Source of the DNA: Microbulbifer celer
GTDB lineage: Bacteria; Pseudomonadota; Gammaproteobacteria; Pseudomonadales; Cellvibrionaceae
DNA: 64,000 bases
Direction: 5' to 3'
Assembly: GCF_020991125.1 (NCBI RefSeq)
Contig: NZ_CP087715.1
Location: forward strand, 3,215,001-3,279,000
The notes beneath the pieces were generated by a model. That model did no database searches. It worked only from the letters and a program-made list of their open reading frames with translations, and was not told the origin of the DNA. Positions within the stretch are counted from its first letter, which is position 1; each line of letters opens with the position of its first letter. Made by a program: the position numbers and the translations under genes. This document shows, piece by piece, positions 18,943-28,450 of this stretch.

Positions 18943-20718
18943 TCAAGTCGCTGTTGTTGAGGGCCGAGGCCCGCTGATCTCCGGCAGACAGGACGCCGCG
19001 GCAATGCCAAAGCCCTGGGCGAAATCCACCCCCATCAGGCGCAGCTTCTCCAGCAACTCCGGCGTCTCCGCAAACTCCGCAATGGTACTGATCCCCATCC
19101 GCTTCGCCAGGTGATCCACCGTACTCACCATCGCACTATCGATCTCATCGTCCAGCATATTGCGCACGAAAGACCCATCAATCTTCAGATAATCCACCGG
19201 CAACTGACGCAGATACGCCAGCGACGACGCCCCGCGCCCAAAATCATCCAACGCAAAACTGCAGCCCGCGGCCCGCAACTTGTGGATAAACACCAGCGCC
19301 CGATCCAGATTATTGATCGCACTGGTCTCCGTAATCTCGAACTGAACCCGCGACGGCGCCACCCCGGCCTCCGTCAATTCCCGCAACACAAAGCCCGCAA
19401 ACAACTCATCCCCCAGACTGATACCGGAGATATTGATCGCATAGTGGAAGCCACTGCCACCACTGCTCTGTTCCAGCGCCATATACCGGAAAATATTGCG
19501 GATAACCCAGCGGTCCACTTCATCGATCATCCCGTAGCGTTCCGCCGCGGGCAAAAACAGACCAGGTGAAATGATATCGCCATCGCGCCCCTGCATCCGC
19601 ACCAGCACCTCGTAGTGATGGATGCGGTTTTTTTCCTGCAATGAAACCACTGGCTGGCGATACAGTAGCAGGCGGTCTTCACGAATAGCCGCGTGGATCT
19701 CCGCCAGCCAGGTGCTCTCACGACGCTTCTCCAGCGCCTTGCGCGAGTCGCTGAAAAACTTCACCCGGTTGCGCCCCTGATCACGCGCAGCACAGCTGGC
19801 ATCATTCGCGGAAGCCAGCAACTGGCTTGCCGGAGGCGCGTGGCTGTCCACGCTGACGGCACCAATCGACAAGGCCGGACGGGTTTCACTGTCATCCCAG
19901 CGGAAAACAAAACCGTTCACCGTCTCCCGCAAGCGGGTGACAATGCGCCGCGCCTCTTCCAGGGTGCAGTCGCGCAGTAACAGGGCAAACTCATCACTGC
20001 CCACGCGTCCAAGCAGATCTCCCGGGCTGAGGCTCCGGGTAAGAATCTGCGCCAGAGCGAGCAGCAACGCATCCCCGGCGCTGTAACCGAGGGTGTCGTT
20101 AACGACCTTGAACTGATAAACATCGAGATACAGCAGGATATGGTGCTGCTTCGGTCCGGTGGACTCCACCAGCACTTTCTGCAAGGCATGCTCAAAAAAC
20201 TGCCGATTGGGCAGGCGTGTCAATGTATCGTGGCTGCTCTGCCAGCTGAGGCGGGAAGATATCCGGCGCGCATTGGAAGTATGCCGGAGAATAACCACGA
20301 ATCCTTCGGTGTGGGTTGTTTTACGCAGCGTGTGAACCTGGACATTGATGTCCAGAAACTCGTCGTCCTCACGGCGAATACTTGCCCCGAACTCCCGGCG
20401 GCAGGGCAGCTGCTCTGACGCTTCGCGATCGGCATCGAGCCCCAGGTCGATCAGTTGGCCGCAGTCATCGTATAACGGCAGGCCATCCGCCAGGTACTGT
20501 CCCGGTAACAACCCCACCAGATTGCCGCATAATTCGCTCACCAGCGGATTACTGTACAGAATCTGCCCGCGGCGATCAGTCACCACCACGCCGTCCGCCA
20601 CCTCCCCCAGGGCCACCTCTGCCGCCAACGGGCTGAGATGCCCCTGCGAGAGGCTTGCAGTATCAGCCTGATCAAGCAGGCGTTTGAAATCGGCGTTTTC
20701 GGGGTTGAATTCAGCCAA
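18943..20718 (-). CDS. PAS-GGDEF-EAL cyclic-di-GMP protein
   Basis: A 591 aa cytosolic protein with a PAS-like sensor (about 35-145), a GGDEF domain (about 155-320) and an EAL domain (about 335-580). The diguanylate cyclase motif is GSDEF at 240-244, so the first Gly pair is altered and cyclase activity is doubtful. The EAL motif is E370-V-L, and the later catalytic blocks NISG, EITET, DDFGRG and KIDGSF are kept, so phosphodiesterase activity is plausible. No transmembrane segment is seen. The start is uncertain: the longest frame begins with TTG at 20718 without a clear ribosome binding site, and no early ATG exists in frame. Confidence 0.88.
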   Translation of the reverse strand: MAEFNPENADFKRLLDQADTASLSQGHLSPLAAEVALGEVADGVVVTDRRGQILYSNPLVSELCGNLVGLLPGQYLADGLPLYDDCGQLIDLGLDADREASEQLPCRREFGASIRREDDEFLDINVQVHTLRKTTHTEGFVVILRHTSNARRISSRLSWQSSHDTLTRLPNRQFFEHALQKVLVESTGPKQHHILLYLDVYQFKVVNDTLGYSAGDALLLALAQILTRSLSPGDLLGRVGSDEFALLLRDCTLEEARRIVTRLRETVNGFVFRWDDSETRPALSIGAVSVDSHAPPASQLLASANDASCAARDQGRNRVKFFSDSRKALEKRRESTWLAEIHAAIREDRLLLYRQPVVSLQEKNRIHHYEVLVRMQGRDGDIISPGLFLPAAERYGMIDEVDRWVIRNIFRYMALEQSSGGSGFHYAINISGISLGDELFAGFVLRELTEAGVAPSRVQFEITETSAINNLDRALVFIHKLRAAGCSFALDDFGRGASSLAYLRQLPVDYLKIDGSFVRNMLDDEIDSAMVSTVDHLAKRMGISTIAEFAETPELLEKLRLMGVDFAQGFGIAAASCLPEISGPRPSTTAT

Positions 20719-21023
20719 TGGGTATCCGGTTTGCCATTACTTGCATCTAGTCAGATATACCGGCAATTGTTACCGGTATCAAGCCAGGGGAAATTCCACA
20801 TGCAGAATCACCTCCGGCACCACTGTAATATGCCCTACTGCGCGCGATAGCAACACCGCCGGGGACAGAAAAATCATACCTGCATTCCGGCCAGGCGCGG
20901 GCCTCATCTCTACACCCACCGGGCGCGATTGAGAATTCCATCACAACAGTCCGGAAATCCACCTTTTGCGCCCCATCTACTGCACAGCGAAACCGCCTGG
21001 TGGACCGCTATCTGCGTGGTGCC
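20719..21023. other. Intergenic stretch, nothing identified
   Basis: These 305 bp between the GGDEF/EAL gene and the YajG-like gene lack a credible reading frame. A small inverted repeat, ATACCGGCAATTG with ACCGGTAT, lies near 20757-20780, just upstream of the GGDEF/EAL start, and could be part of its promoter or operator. Nothing else stands out. Confidence 0.4.
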
Positions 21024-21623
21024 CTAGAGGTGCTGCCCCAGGAAGGCTTTCAGCTTTTCATCCTCAAAAGCGCGCTGGAGTGTTGCGCTCAACAACTTGT
21101 TGATGCTGACCTCCACTTCTTCGCGGCTGGGCTTGATCAGGTTGCGATCCTTGCCACTGGTGCTGTAATTGCCGAAGAAAGTGGCACCACCCACCATCAC
21201 CTGCAGCTGGATGGAAGCCCCGGTATCCACCTTGGTGGTATACAGCTTATTGGGACTGTCGTAACGGAGGTCAGTGAGATTGGCTACCACCTGGACATCC
21301 GCCGGTCCATCGATGGTGCGGAACGACCAATTTTCAAAGCCGCGGCTCAGGGAATCTCCCAGCGCCTGCTCAATATTGTTCGCCAGCGTGATATTGGAAG
21401 AGTCCGCATAGATGCCACCAAGCGATCCCAGTCCACCGCCCGGCAACTGATTCACACCGCGCGCCTGCAGGGTATAACCGGCACCAATATTAGCCGGTGC
21501 CACTTGCACCTCTGGCTGCACCCGCACCTGCACCGGGCTGTGGGCACAGGCTGCGAGCAATACCGCCGCCAGCGCACACACCAACAAGGCCGCACAACGC
21601 TTGGCCGGTAAATTCATTCTCAT
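21024..21623 (-). CDS. YajG-like lipoprotein
   Basis: A 199 aa lipoprotein. The signal peptide ends in a lipobox LLAAC with the lipidated Cys at about residue 26, followed by AHSPVQVRVQPEV. The body (SSNITLANNIEQALGDSLSR, then DVQVVANLTDLRYD) resembles the YajG family of outer-membrane lipoproteins, whose function is not known. The start at 21623 is chosen because GGGGGGAG precedes this ATG; an in-frame upstream start twelve codons earlier lacks such a site. Confidence 0.75.
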   Translation of the reverse strand: MRMNLPAKRCAALLVCALAAVLLAACAHSPVQVRVQPEVQVAPANIGAGYTLQARGVNQLPGGGLGSLGGIYADSSNITLANNIEQALGDSLSRGFENWSFRTIDGPADVQVVANLTDLRYDSPNKLYTTKVDTGASIQLQVMVGGATFFGNYSTSGKDRNLIKPSREEVEVSINKLLSATLQRAFEDEKLKAFLGQHL

Positions 21624-21808
21624 AACTCCCCCCTTATTCGGTTGACCGCATCCGCCCAATGCGGGCTTAAAGCGAATTCGACACCATTACTGTGAAATAC
21701 TTTTAAGTCATAGTGACCGGTATAGTGACTGATGTAGACCAGTGGCCCCCGCGTAAAGTTCTGTAACAGTCCGCTGCACCAGATTCCCATCGCCGGCACC
21801 GTGGCCTT

Positions 21809-22318
21809 TCAACCGCCGTGATGACGGTGGGTATCGTGACTCTCATGCTGCGCAGTGACCATTGCGCGTACCGGAACTGTAATCTGCTGGGTTGCCCCAT
21901 CAGCGAACACAAGCCGCAACTGGAGCGACTCTCCCGCCCGGAGCCGGACTCCGTGCAGCATCAGATGGGTCGCGCCCGGTTGCATTTCAAGAACGCCCCC
22001 GGCATCCAGTGTTACTTCCTGCAGCGGCCGCATGCGGCTGACCCCGTCTTCATTTACCGTCGCGTGAAGCGCCGCGCTGGCTTCGGGGTGTCGCGGCAGC
22101 TCTACCGCCCGCAATGCCCGCGGACGCTGTGTCGGGTTGTGCAATGAAAGGTAGGCAACGCCCATCACTACCCCTGGCGGCATCTCGCGCGCATAGCCCG
22201 TGACCACGACTTCTTCACCCGTCGCTTTTTCTTGATTCGCTTCAGCGATGGTAAAGCTGGCAAACATTACACATGCAGCGGCCACCACCGCCAGAAATCG
22301 TCGCTGGTTACCTTTCAT
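21809..22318 (-). CDS. PCu(A)C-type periplasmic copper chaperone
   Basis: A 169 aa exported protein with a signal peptide (about 1-26). It has the full copper-binding pattern H-X10-M-X21-H-X-M: H85, M96, H118 and M120. A His-rich tail (HESHDTHRHH) may hold further metal. PCu(A)C proteins carry Cu(I) to cytochrome c oxidase or protect against copper. No Sco or oxidase gene is adjacent. The downstream lipoprotein YajG-like gene is 185 bp away, so co-transcription is uncertain. Confidence 0.9.
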   Translation of the reverse strand: MKGNQRRFLAVVAAACVMFASFTIAEANQEKATGEEVVVTGYAREMPPGVVMGVAYLSLHNPTQRPRALRAVELPRHPEASAALHATVNEDGVSRMRPLQEVTLDAGGVLEMQPGATHLMLHGVRLRAGESLQLRLVFADGATQQITVPVRAMVTAQHESHDTHRHHGG

Positions 22319-22373
22319 GGTCGACTCCCGTGTTTCTCTATTTTTGTTGCGGCATCAACTCAAATACCAAGAT

Positions 22374-23114
22374 TCACTGTTTCTGCAACAGCAATCGCGG
22401 CGGGCTACCCAATTTGATATCCCCCCGCACCCGATAGCCCGGCACGGCCTGGCGTAACTGGCCATAAATCCAGCGACCTTCCGCATCCGTGCGCGCGATA
22501 ATGATCACTCGCATCTGGTGCTGGCGAATGCGCTCGGCAATACCGGTGAGCACCCGGGTAATTTTTTCCGAGCGCGCATCGAGCTCCGCGGTTGCAAGCG
22601 GAACGGACTGGGCACCGGCGCCTGCCGGTACCCGATCCGCCGTGGCGCGGGCCTGTTCACGTTTCACCTGCGCCCGCACCTCCGCACTGAGCGGATTGCC
22701 CGGCGCAATTTCATCCGCGGTGTTGAGCAGGCTGTTTACCCGACCGAAGGCGCGGTGACGCAACGCGTCCCGGGCCTGCTCCACCAGCTGCAACACAATA
22801 GCCTGAATACCGGTGGCCGCACGCTGATTGCCGGGGTCCAGTTGCTGCACATTCAAATAGAAGTCGTAGGCGCTGGCGCCGGCGGGACTGGTGAGAAAGC
22901 CCTCCCGCTGCGCCGCTTCGGCGCGCTTGAGAAAGTGCGCCACGGCGCGCTGGCGGATTTCCTCCTCGCTCGGCCCACTGGGAGCCGGTGCCGGTTGTGG
23001 CTGCGACACGGTCGGCGCCGGTTTCGGTGCAGCGCAGGCGGTCAGCAATAGCAAGAAAATGACTCCCCCCCACTTTCCCGTGTTCCTAATTGCGGGACCC
23101 AGGTCCTCAAGCAT
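22374..23114 (-). CDS. Uncharacterised proline-rich lipoprotein with TPR-like helices
   Basis: A 246 aa lipoprotein. The lipobox is LLTAC with Cys at about residue 27, then a Pro/Ala/Gln-rich linker (about 30-50), a helical region with a TPR-like pattern (about 52-150) and a short C-terminal alpha/beta portion. ATG 23114 has GGAGGA 6 nt upstream and is preferred to a GTG two codons earlier. I do not recognise the family. It is divergent from dsbD and next to the PCu(A)C chaperone gene, but no shared role can be claimed. Confidence 0.7.
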   Translation of the reverse strand: MLEDLGPAIRNTGKWGGVIFLLLLTACAAPKPAPTVSQPQPAPAPSGPSEEEIRQRAVAHFLKRAEAAQREGFLTSPAGASAYDFYLNVQQLDPGNQRAATGIQAIVLQLVEQARDALRHRAFGRVNSLLNTADEIAPGNPLSAEVRAQVKREQARATADRVPAGAGAQSVPLATAELDARSEKITRVLTGIAERIRQHQMRVIIIARTDAEGRWIYGQLRQAVPGYRVRGDIKLGSPPRLLLQKQ

Positions 23115-23407
23115 GCCCACTCCTCCAATTTCCTTATTGCCTCAAACAGACAAGCGGATGCTCACAATCCGCGACTGTTGTTTTTTTGTACCACATGCAC
23201 CGCTATACTGCGGCCTCGCTGCATGCAACACCAGCACCATTGACGACACCCCGGCCAGATGGGGTGTCAGAGAAGACGCCGGAAGAATCAGCCCGGAACC
23301 CGCAGGGTGTCCCGATGGTCGAATAAACCGGCTGTATAGCGGTTCAGCACCGGTGCCTGCAGCCAATTCACTCTCAAGATTCTGTACTATAAAGAAATTT
23401 GCCGCCC

Positions 23408-25357
23408 ATGACTGTGACGATTCCCGGCCAGAAAATGCAAACTTCCCACCCGACACGGCTGCATACTGCGGCATTTGTCCTCGGAGTGATTCTGGCCGTA
23501 CTCGGCGGCACTCTACTGTCGACACTGGCACAGGCTGAGACGAGTGGTTTTGCGACCAATTCAACTGCCGCCGCCAACCCCCTCGCCAACGCACAACAGA
23601 ACAGCAACCCCCTGGCCGGCGCCCCCACTTCCCGGGACGACTTCCTGCCGGTGGATCAGGCCTACCAACTGGATGTCCTGTTCGACACTGACAATGTCAG
23701 CGCTGTTTTCCAGATCGCCCCCGAGTACTACCTCTACCGTGACAAGCTCGCCCTCTACCTGCGACAGGGCGGCGAGAAAACCGAACTGCCACTGACGCTG
23801 GCATCCGGCGAGACTATCTGGGACGACTATTTCGAAAAAGAAACCGAGGTCTACCGCTGGCAGCTGGAAGTCCCCATTGCGCTGCCGGACATCCCCAGCA
23901 GCGCCACTGGCGCCGAACCTCTGCAGTTGGAAGTCCACTACCAGGGCTGTGCCGATGCAGGCCTGTGCTATCCACCGCAGACCCGCTACTTTGAACTGGA
24001 TCCGCAGCAGCAGACAGCGGTCGCGATCGATGCGCCATCGACAGGTTCCAGCGGCGGCTCGACGGCCGGTACCGACTTCAAACCCCTGGCGGCGACCCCA
24101 TCTGCCACCGGCGGCGGCCTGCTACTGGCGGTCGCGCTGGCCTTTGCTGGCGGCATACTGCTGAATCTGATGCCCTGCGTATTTCCGGTCCTATCCATCA
24201 AGGCACTTGCCATTACCCACAACGGCGATCATCGCCGCCACCTGCACGGCTGGATGTACACCGCCGGTGTTGTGGCCACCTTCGTAGGCATTGCTGCGCT
24301 GATGTTGGGACTGCGAGCCGCCGGCGAGGCTGTGGGCTGGGGCTTCCAGCTACAGTCACCGGCGGTGGTTGCGGTTTTGATTTACCTGTTTTTTGCTATG
24401 GGGTTGAGCCTCTCCGGCGTTACCGAATTTGGCACCCGCCTGATGGGCCTGGGCGCTGGGAACACGGCCGGCACGGGCCTCGGCGGCTCTTTCGCCACCG
24501 GCGCCCTGGCAACCGTGGTGGCAAGCCCGTGTACTGCGCCGTTTATGGGGTCCGCGCTCGGGTTCGCGATCACCCAATCTCCACTGATTGCACTGGCAGT
24601 ATTTGCCGCACTCGGCGCCGGCATGGCGGCTCCTTTCCTGTTACTGACCTACGTACCGCGCCTGGCAGAGCGCCTGCCGCGCCCGGGTCCGTGGATGGAA
24701 ACCCTGAAACAACTACTCGCCTTCCCCATGTACCTCACTGCGGTCTGGTTGTTGTGGGTGTTGGGACGTCAAACCGGCAGTGACGGGGTAGCTCTGGTGC
24801 TTGCAGGTGCGGTGGCCGTCGCCTTCGCCCTGTGGGTGTGGCCGCGTCCCCAGGATAACGGGAAGAAATGGCGTTGGGGCAAAAGCACGGTGGCGGTTGC
24901 CGCCGCAGCTATCGCGCTGCTGCTATTGCCGCAACTCTCCACCCGGACTGACTCGCCCGATCAGGGCCAGAAAAGTGGCTACTGGCAGACCTATTCCCCG
25001 GATGCGCTGAACGCCGCCCGTGCCAAGGGCCAGCCGGTTTTGATCAACATGACCGCAGCCTGGTGCATCACCTGCCTCGCCAACGAAAAGGCGGTACTGT
25101 CCAGCGATACCGTGACTGCCGCGGTGAAGAGCCTGGGCATTACCGCGTTCAAGGGAGACTGGACCAACCAGGACCCACAGATCAGCGAACTCCTTACCCG
25201 CTATGGCCGCACCAGCGTGCCGCTGTACCTGCTGTATCCGGCTGGCGGCGGCGAGCCGCAGATCCTGCCGCAGATCCTGACGCGGGATGGACTGCTGAAA
25301 GCGATGCGGGAAGCTGTGCGCAGTGGAACCCTGGAGGCAAGCGGAGATCAGAACTGA
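23408..25357 (+). CDS. dsbD: Thiol:disulfide interchange protein DsbD
   Basis: DsbD moves electrons from cytoplasmic thioredoxin across the inner membrane to periplasmic DsbC/DsbE-type proteins. After a signal peptide come the periplasmic alpha domain, with the cysteine pair in YQGCADAGLCYPP, and then about eight membrane helices with conserved Cys in MPCVFPVLSIKAL and ASPCTAPFMGSA. Last is a C-terminal thioredoxin-like domain with WCITC (C553, C556). Length is about 650 aa. The start is ambiguous: TTG 23399, ATG 23408 or ATG 23435, the last giving the neatest signal peptide. Confidence 0.95.
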   Translation: MTVTIPGQKMQTSHPTRLHTAAFVLGVILAVLGGTLLSTLAQAETSGFATNSTAAANPLANAQQNSNPLAGAPTSRDDFLPVDQAYQLDVLFDTDNVSAVFQIAPEYYLYRDKLALYLRQGGEKTELPLTLASGETIWDDYFEKETEVYRWQLEVPIALPDIPSSATGAEPLQLEVHYQGCADAGLCYPPQTRYFELDPQQQTAVAIDAPSTGSSGGSTAGTDFKPLAATPSATGGGLLLAVALAFAGGILLNLMPCVFPVLSIKALAITHNGDHRRHLHGWMYTAGVVATFVGIAALMLGLRAAGEAVGWGFQLQSPAVVAVLIYLFFAMGLSLSGVTEFGTRLMGLGAGNTAGTGLGGSFATGALATVVASPCTAPFMGSALGFAITQSPLIALAVFAALGAGMAAPFLLLTYVPRLAERLPRPGPWMETLKQLLAFPMYLTAVWLLWVLGRQTGSDGVALVLAGAVAVAFALWVWPRPQDNGKKWRWGKSTVAVAAAAIALLLLPQLSTRTDSPDQGQKSGYWQTYSPDALNAARAKGQPVLINMTAAWCITCLANEKAVLSSDTVTAAVKSLGITAFKGDWTNQDPQISELLTRYGRTSVPLYLLYPAGGGEPQILPQILTRDGLLKAMREAVRSGTLEASGDQN

Positions 25358-25701
25358 TCCATTTCAAAGGTCACCCGATACATCAACTGGCGGTGACGTC
25401 CCTTTCACTCGAGCTCGTTCACCACAGCCCTGTTCGCATGGCTATTTCAGCCACTAAAACAGGCAGTCCAGCCATTGCCAATAGAACTTTGCGGCTAAAT
25501 GCCCTGTAATTTCGCCGAACTGCGCGCAACGTCTCTATTTTCGATTTTGGGGCATGGACAGAAGGTCAGTTTTGCGGCAAACTCGCGCTCATACTGGGCA
25601 TTGCGGTGTTTTGCTGCATGTTGCCCGCAAGATCTATGACTTTTTACAGATTTTAGTCACAGTTTCGCGTGTACTCCCCGAGGCTTAGACCGAGGCAAAG
25701 A
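25358..25701. other. Intergenic region upstream of aroQ
   Basis: These 344 bp lie between dsbD and aroQ. No credible gene is seen. The region is more AT-rich than its neighbours toward the 3' half and probably carries the promoter for the aroQ-accB-accC transcript. I cannot point to a clear -35/-10 pair. Confidence 0.4.
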
Positions 25702-26136
25702 ATGGCTAGCTTGCTCCTGTTACACGGCCCCAACCTCAACCTGCTGGGCACCCGCGAACCAGAAATCTACGGTTCCACCACCCTCGCCCAGATCGACGAT
25801 GCCGCGCGCGCCCAGTGCGCCGACGCGGGCTGCGAATTCGACAGTCTGCAGAGCAACAGTGAGGCAGAACTGGTGGAGCGCATCCACAAGGCCTACGCCG
25901 ACAAGGTGGATTTCATCGTCATCAATCCCGCGGCTTTTACCCACACCAGCGTCGCCCTGCGCGATGCGCTGGCGGGGGTGGCGATTCCGTTTATTGAACT
26001 GCACCTCTCCAACCCGCACGCCCGTGAGCCCTTCCGACACCACTCCTATCTGTCGGACCTGGCCCAGGGCGTCATCTGCGGTTTTGGCGCCGACAGTTAC
26101 ACACTGGCGCTGCAGGCTGCCCTGCAGCGGCTTTAA
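25702..26136 (+). CDS. aroQ: Type II 3-dehydroquinate dehydratase
   Basis: AroQ catalyses the third step of the shikimate pathway. From ATG 25702 the protein is 144 aa, the normal size. The catalytic tyrosine is Y23 in EPEIYGS, the asparagine is in INPAAFTH (with H81), and the catalytic histidine is H101 in ELHLSN. An upstream in-frame extension of 11 codons has no family counterpart and is not used. accB follows after 69 bp, a gene order common in gammaproteobacteria. Confidence 0.96.
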   Translation: MASLLLLHGPNLNLLGTREPEIYGSTTLAQIDDAARAQCADAGCEFDSLQSNSEAELVERIHKAYADKVDFIVINPAAFTHTSVALRDALAGVAIPFIELHLSNPHAREPFRHHSYLSDLAQGVICGFGADSYTLALQAALQRL

Positions 26137-26205
26137 CGACCCTATTTTCCTTCGCCGGCTGCGCGCCGGTGATCGTATATTCACAAAATCGAGAGTGACA
26201 CTGTT

Positions 26206-26691
26206 ATGGATATCCGCAAGATCAAAAAGCTGATCGAACTGCTTGAAGAGTCCGATATCGGCGAACTGGAAATCAAAGAGGGCGAGGAGTCCGTACGCAT
26301 CAGCCGCGGTACCAGTGGTGCCAATGCCATGCAGGCGGCACAGATGCAGATGCCCCCCATGGCACCGCCGATGCAACAGGCTCCGACCCCGGCTGCACCC
26401 GCCGCACCAGCGCCTGCGGCAGAAGAGAGCAGTGGTGAATCCGTTCCGGCACTCACCGGCCACCCGGTGAAATCCCCCATGGTGGGCACCTATTACGCCG
26501 CCTCCAGCCCCGGCGCGGATCCGTTTGTGAAAGTGGGCCAGCAGGTCAAAGTGGGCGATGTCATCTGCATCGTCGAAGCCATGAAGATGATGAACCAGAT
26601 CGAAGCCGACAAAGCCGGCACCATCGAATCCATCCTCGTCGAGGACGGTCAGCCGGTAGAATTCGACCAGCCGCTCGTCACCATTTCCTGA
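26206..26691 (+). CDS. accB: Biotin carboxyl carrier protein of acetyl-CoA carboxylase
   Basis: AccB carries biotin between the carboxylase and transferase parts of acetyl-CoA carboxylase, the first step of fatty acid synthesis. The 161 aa protein has an N-terminal helical region, a Met/Pro/Ala-rich flexible linker (about 40-75) and a biotinyl domain with EAMKMMN, where K127 is the biotinylated residue. accC follows after 15 bp, so the two are co-transcribed as in E. coli. Confidence 0.97.
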   Translation: MDIRKIKKLIELLEESDIGELEIKEGEESVRISRGTSGANAMQAAQMQMPPMAPPMQQAPTPAAPAAPAPAAEESSGESVPALTGHPVKSPMVGTYYAASSPGADPFVKVGQQVKVGDVICIVEAMKMMNQIEADKAGTIESILVEDGQPVEFDQPLVTIS

Positions 26692-26706
26692 GTGGGGTGA
26701 CTGCGA

Positions 26707-28050
26707 ATGTTTGATAAAATACTGATCGCCAACCGCGGCGAAATTGCGCTGCGCATCCTGCGCGCCTGTAAAGAGATGGGCATTGGCACCGTCGCCGTGC
26801 ACTCCCAGATCGACCGCGATCTGAAGCATGTGCGACTGGCGGATGAGGCCGTATGCATCGGCCCCAACCCGTCTCCCAAGAGCTACCTGAATATTCCTGC
26901 GATCATATCGGCGATGGAAATCACCGATGCGGTGGCGGTACACCCGGGCTACGGCTTTCTGGCGGAGAACGCCGACTTTGCCGAGCAGGTACAGAAAAGC
27001 GGCTTTACCTTTATCGGCCCCGATGCGGATGTGATCCGCCTGATGGGCGACAAGGTCTCCGCCATCGCGGCAATGAAAAAGGCTGGCGTCCCCACCGTAC
27101 CCGGCTCCGACGGCCCGCTGCCGGACGACGGCCAGGCCTGCCTGGAGATTGCCCGCAAGATCGGCTTCCCGGTCATCATCAAGGCCGCGTCCGGCGGCGG
27201 TGGCCGCGGTATGCGCGTGGTCCACTCGGAAGGTGCACTGGTAAACGCCATCTCGGTCACCAGATCCGAAGCGGGCGCGGCGTTTGGCGACAGCACCGTT
27301 TACATGGAAAAGTTCCTGCAGAACCCGCGCCACGTGGAAATCCAGGTGATGTCCGATGGTCAGGGCAACGCGGTGCACTTTGGCGATCGCGACTGCTCCC
27401 TGCAACGCCGCCATCAGAAGGTGCTCGAAGAGGCGCCGGCGCCGGGCATTCCGGACGATGTGCGCAAGCAGGTCGCAGATTCCTGTGTGCAGGCCTGTAT
27501 CGATATCGGTTACCGCGGTGCGGGTACTTTCGAGTTCCTGTATGAAGACGAGCGCTTCTACTTTATCGAGATGAACACCCGGATTCAGGTGGAGCATCCG
27601 GTATCGGAGATGGTCACTGGTGTGGATCTGATCAAGGAGCAGATCCGGGTTTGCGCGGGTGAGAAGCTGTCTTTCAAGCAGGAGGACATCAAGATCTCCG
27701 GCCATTCCTTTGAGTGCCGAATCAATGCGGAAGACCCGAAGACGTTCTTCCCGTGCCCGGGCAAGGTGGAAACTTTCCATGCCCCCGGCGGCCTGGGTGT
27801 TCGGGTGGATTCCCACCTTTACTCTGGCTACACGGTACCGGCGAACTACGATTCCATGATCGCCAAGATCATCACTTACGCCGAAGACCGCGAGACTGCG
27901 CTGGCGCGCATGCGTGTGGCATTGGGTGAGATGATCGTGACCGGCATCAAGACCAATATTCCGCTGCAGGAAGAACTGGTCCGGGACAAGGCCTTCGCCG
28001 AGGGTGGAGTGAACATCCACTATCTGGAGAAGAAGCTGGGGCTCGAATAG
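26707..28050 (+). CDS. accC: Biotin carboxylase subunit of acetyl-CoA carboxylase
   Basis: AccC is an ATP-grasp enzyme that carboxylates the biotin of AccB. It is 447 aa, against 449 in E. coli. Conserved features are the N-terminal [14 protein letters not shown], the glycine-rich [10 protein letters not shown] loop, [19 protein letters not shown] in the active site and [16 protein letters not shown]. The gene ends the aroQ-accB-accC run and is followed by two palindromic elements in the 400 bp before prmA. Confidence 0.97.
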   Translation: MFDKILIANRGEIALRILRACKEMGIGTVAVHSQIDRDLKHVRLADEAVCIGPNPSPKSYLNIPAIISAMEITDAVAVHPGYGFLAENADFAEQVQKSGFTFIGPDADVIRLMGDKVSAIAAMKKAGVPTVPGSDGPLPDDGQACLEIARKIGFPVIIKAASGGGGRGMRVVHSEGALVNAISVTRSEAGAAFGDSTVYMEKFLQNPRHVEIQVMSDGQGNAVHFGDRDCSLQRRHQKVLEEAPAPGIPDDVRKQVADSCVQACIDIGYRGAGTFEFLYEDERFYFIEMNTRIQVEHPVSEMVTGVDLIKEQIRVCAGEKLSFKQEDIKISGHSFECRINAEDPKTFFPCPGKVETFHAPGGLGVRVDSHLYSGYTVPANYDSMIAKIITYAEDRETALARMRVALGEMIVTGIKTNIPLQEELVRDKAFAEGGVNIHYLEKKLGLE

Positions 28051-28116
28051 CCCCCATTGCTTCACTTCCCGCCCCAGGGGTATGTCGCTCTGATGGACCT
28101 CCGCGGCGGGAAAGCA

Positions 28117-28209
28117 CCGGGTATCCGTTTTCAAAACCGCTGTGAATACATCCATGTAAGCTGCGGCGGCGACGTCCTGTCGCCGACGCTTTTGAAAACG
28201 GATCCCCGG
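28117..28209 (+). repeat. Palindromic intergenic element 2
   Basis: The arms 28117-28136 and 28190-28209 pair at 19 of 20 positions. Inside is the conserved CTGTGAATACATCC block (28140-28153), then ATGTAAGCTGC and a GGCGAC-GTCCT-GTCGCC hairpin with the family loop. It lies 66 bp after accC. Its conserved block is complementary to that of element 3, 200 bp downstream, which has the opposite orientation. Confidence 0.88.
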
Positions 28210-28288
28210 CACTTCCCCTTCAGTCCTACCTTTCTTACCCTGTAAGCAATTGCCGAATTGCCCAAGTAGCACTGCTGCCCGAATCGAA

Positions 28289-28400
28289 GGCGCTGCTGCC
28301 GGTAAGACTTTGCGAGACCTTCTAAAACAGGGACGTTTTAGAAGAGCCCCCATGGATGGGTTCACGGCGTGTCTCGCAAAGTCTTACCGGCAGAAGCGCC
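28289..28400 (-). repeat. Palindromic intergenic element 3
   Basis: The 30-nt arms 28289-28318 and 28371-28400 pair at 29 of 30 positions. The inner hairpin is CTTCTAAAAC (28319-28328) with GTTTTAGAAG (28335-28344) around the loop AGGGAC, which reads GTCCCT on the minus strand. Then comes CATGGATGGGTTCACGGCG. The 52-nt core at 28319-28370 is identical to that of element 8 at 55 kb, although the arms differ. It ends 50 bp before prmA. Confidence 0.9.
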
Positions 28401-28450
28401 GCCTCAGGGTTTTGGGAAAACTTTAACCACCGAACTTCGGATTTCACTCA

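Noticed and set aside
25720..28365. An 881-codon open frame on the minus strand opposite aroQ, accB and accC
   Set aside because: It is the mirror of well-defined genes in GC-rich DNA. Its translation has no domain, and the plus strand frames have clear family motifs.
28117..28400. A short CRISPR-like array between accC and prmA
   Set aside because: The two repeated units are inverted, differ in their arms, and have no spacers of regular length; no cas genes are in the window.
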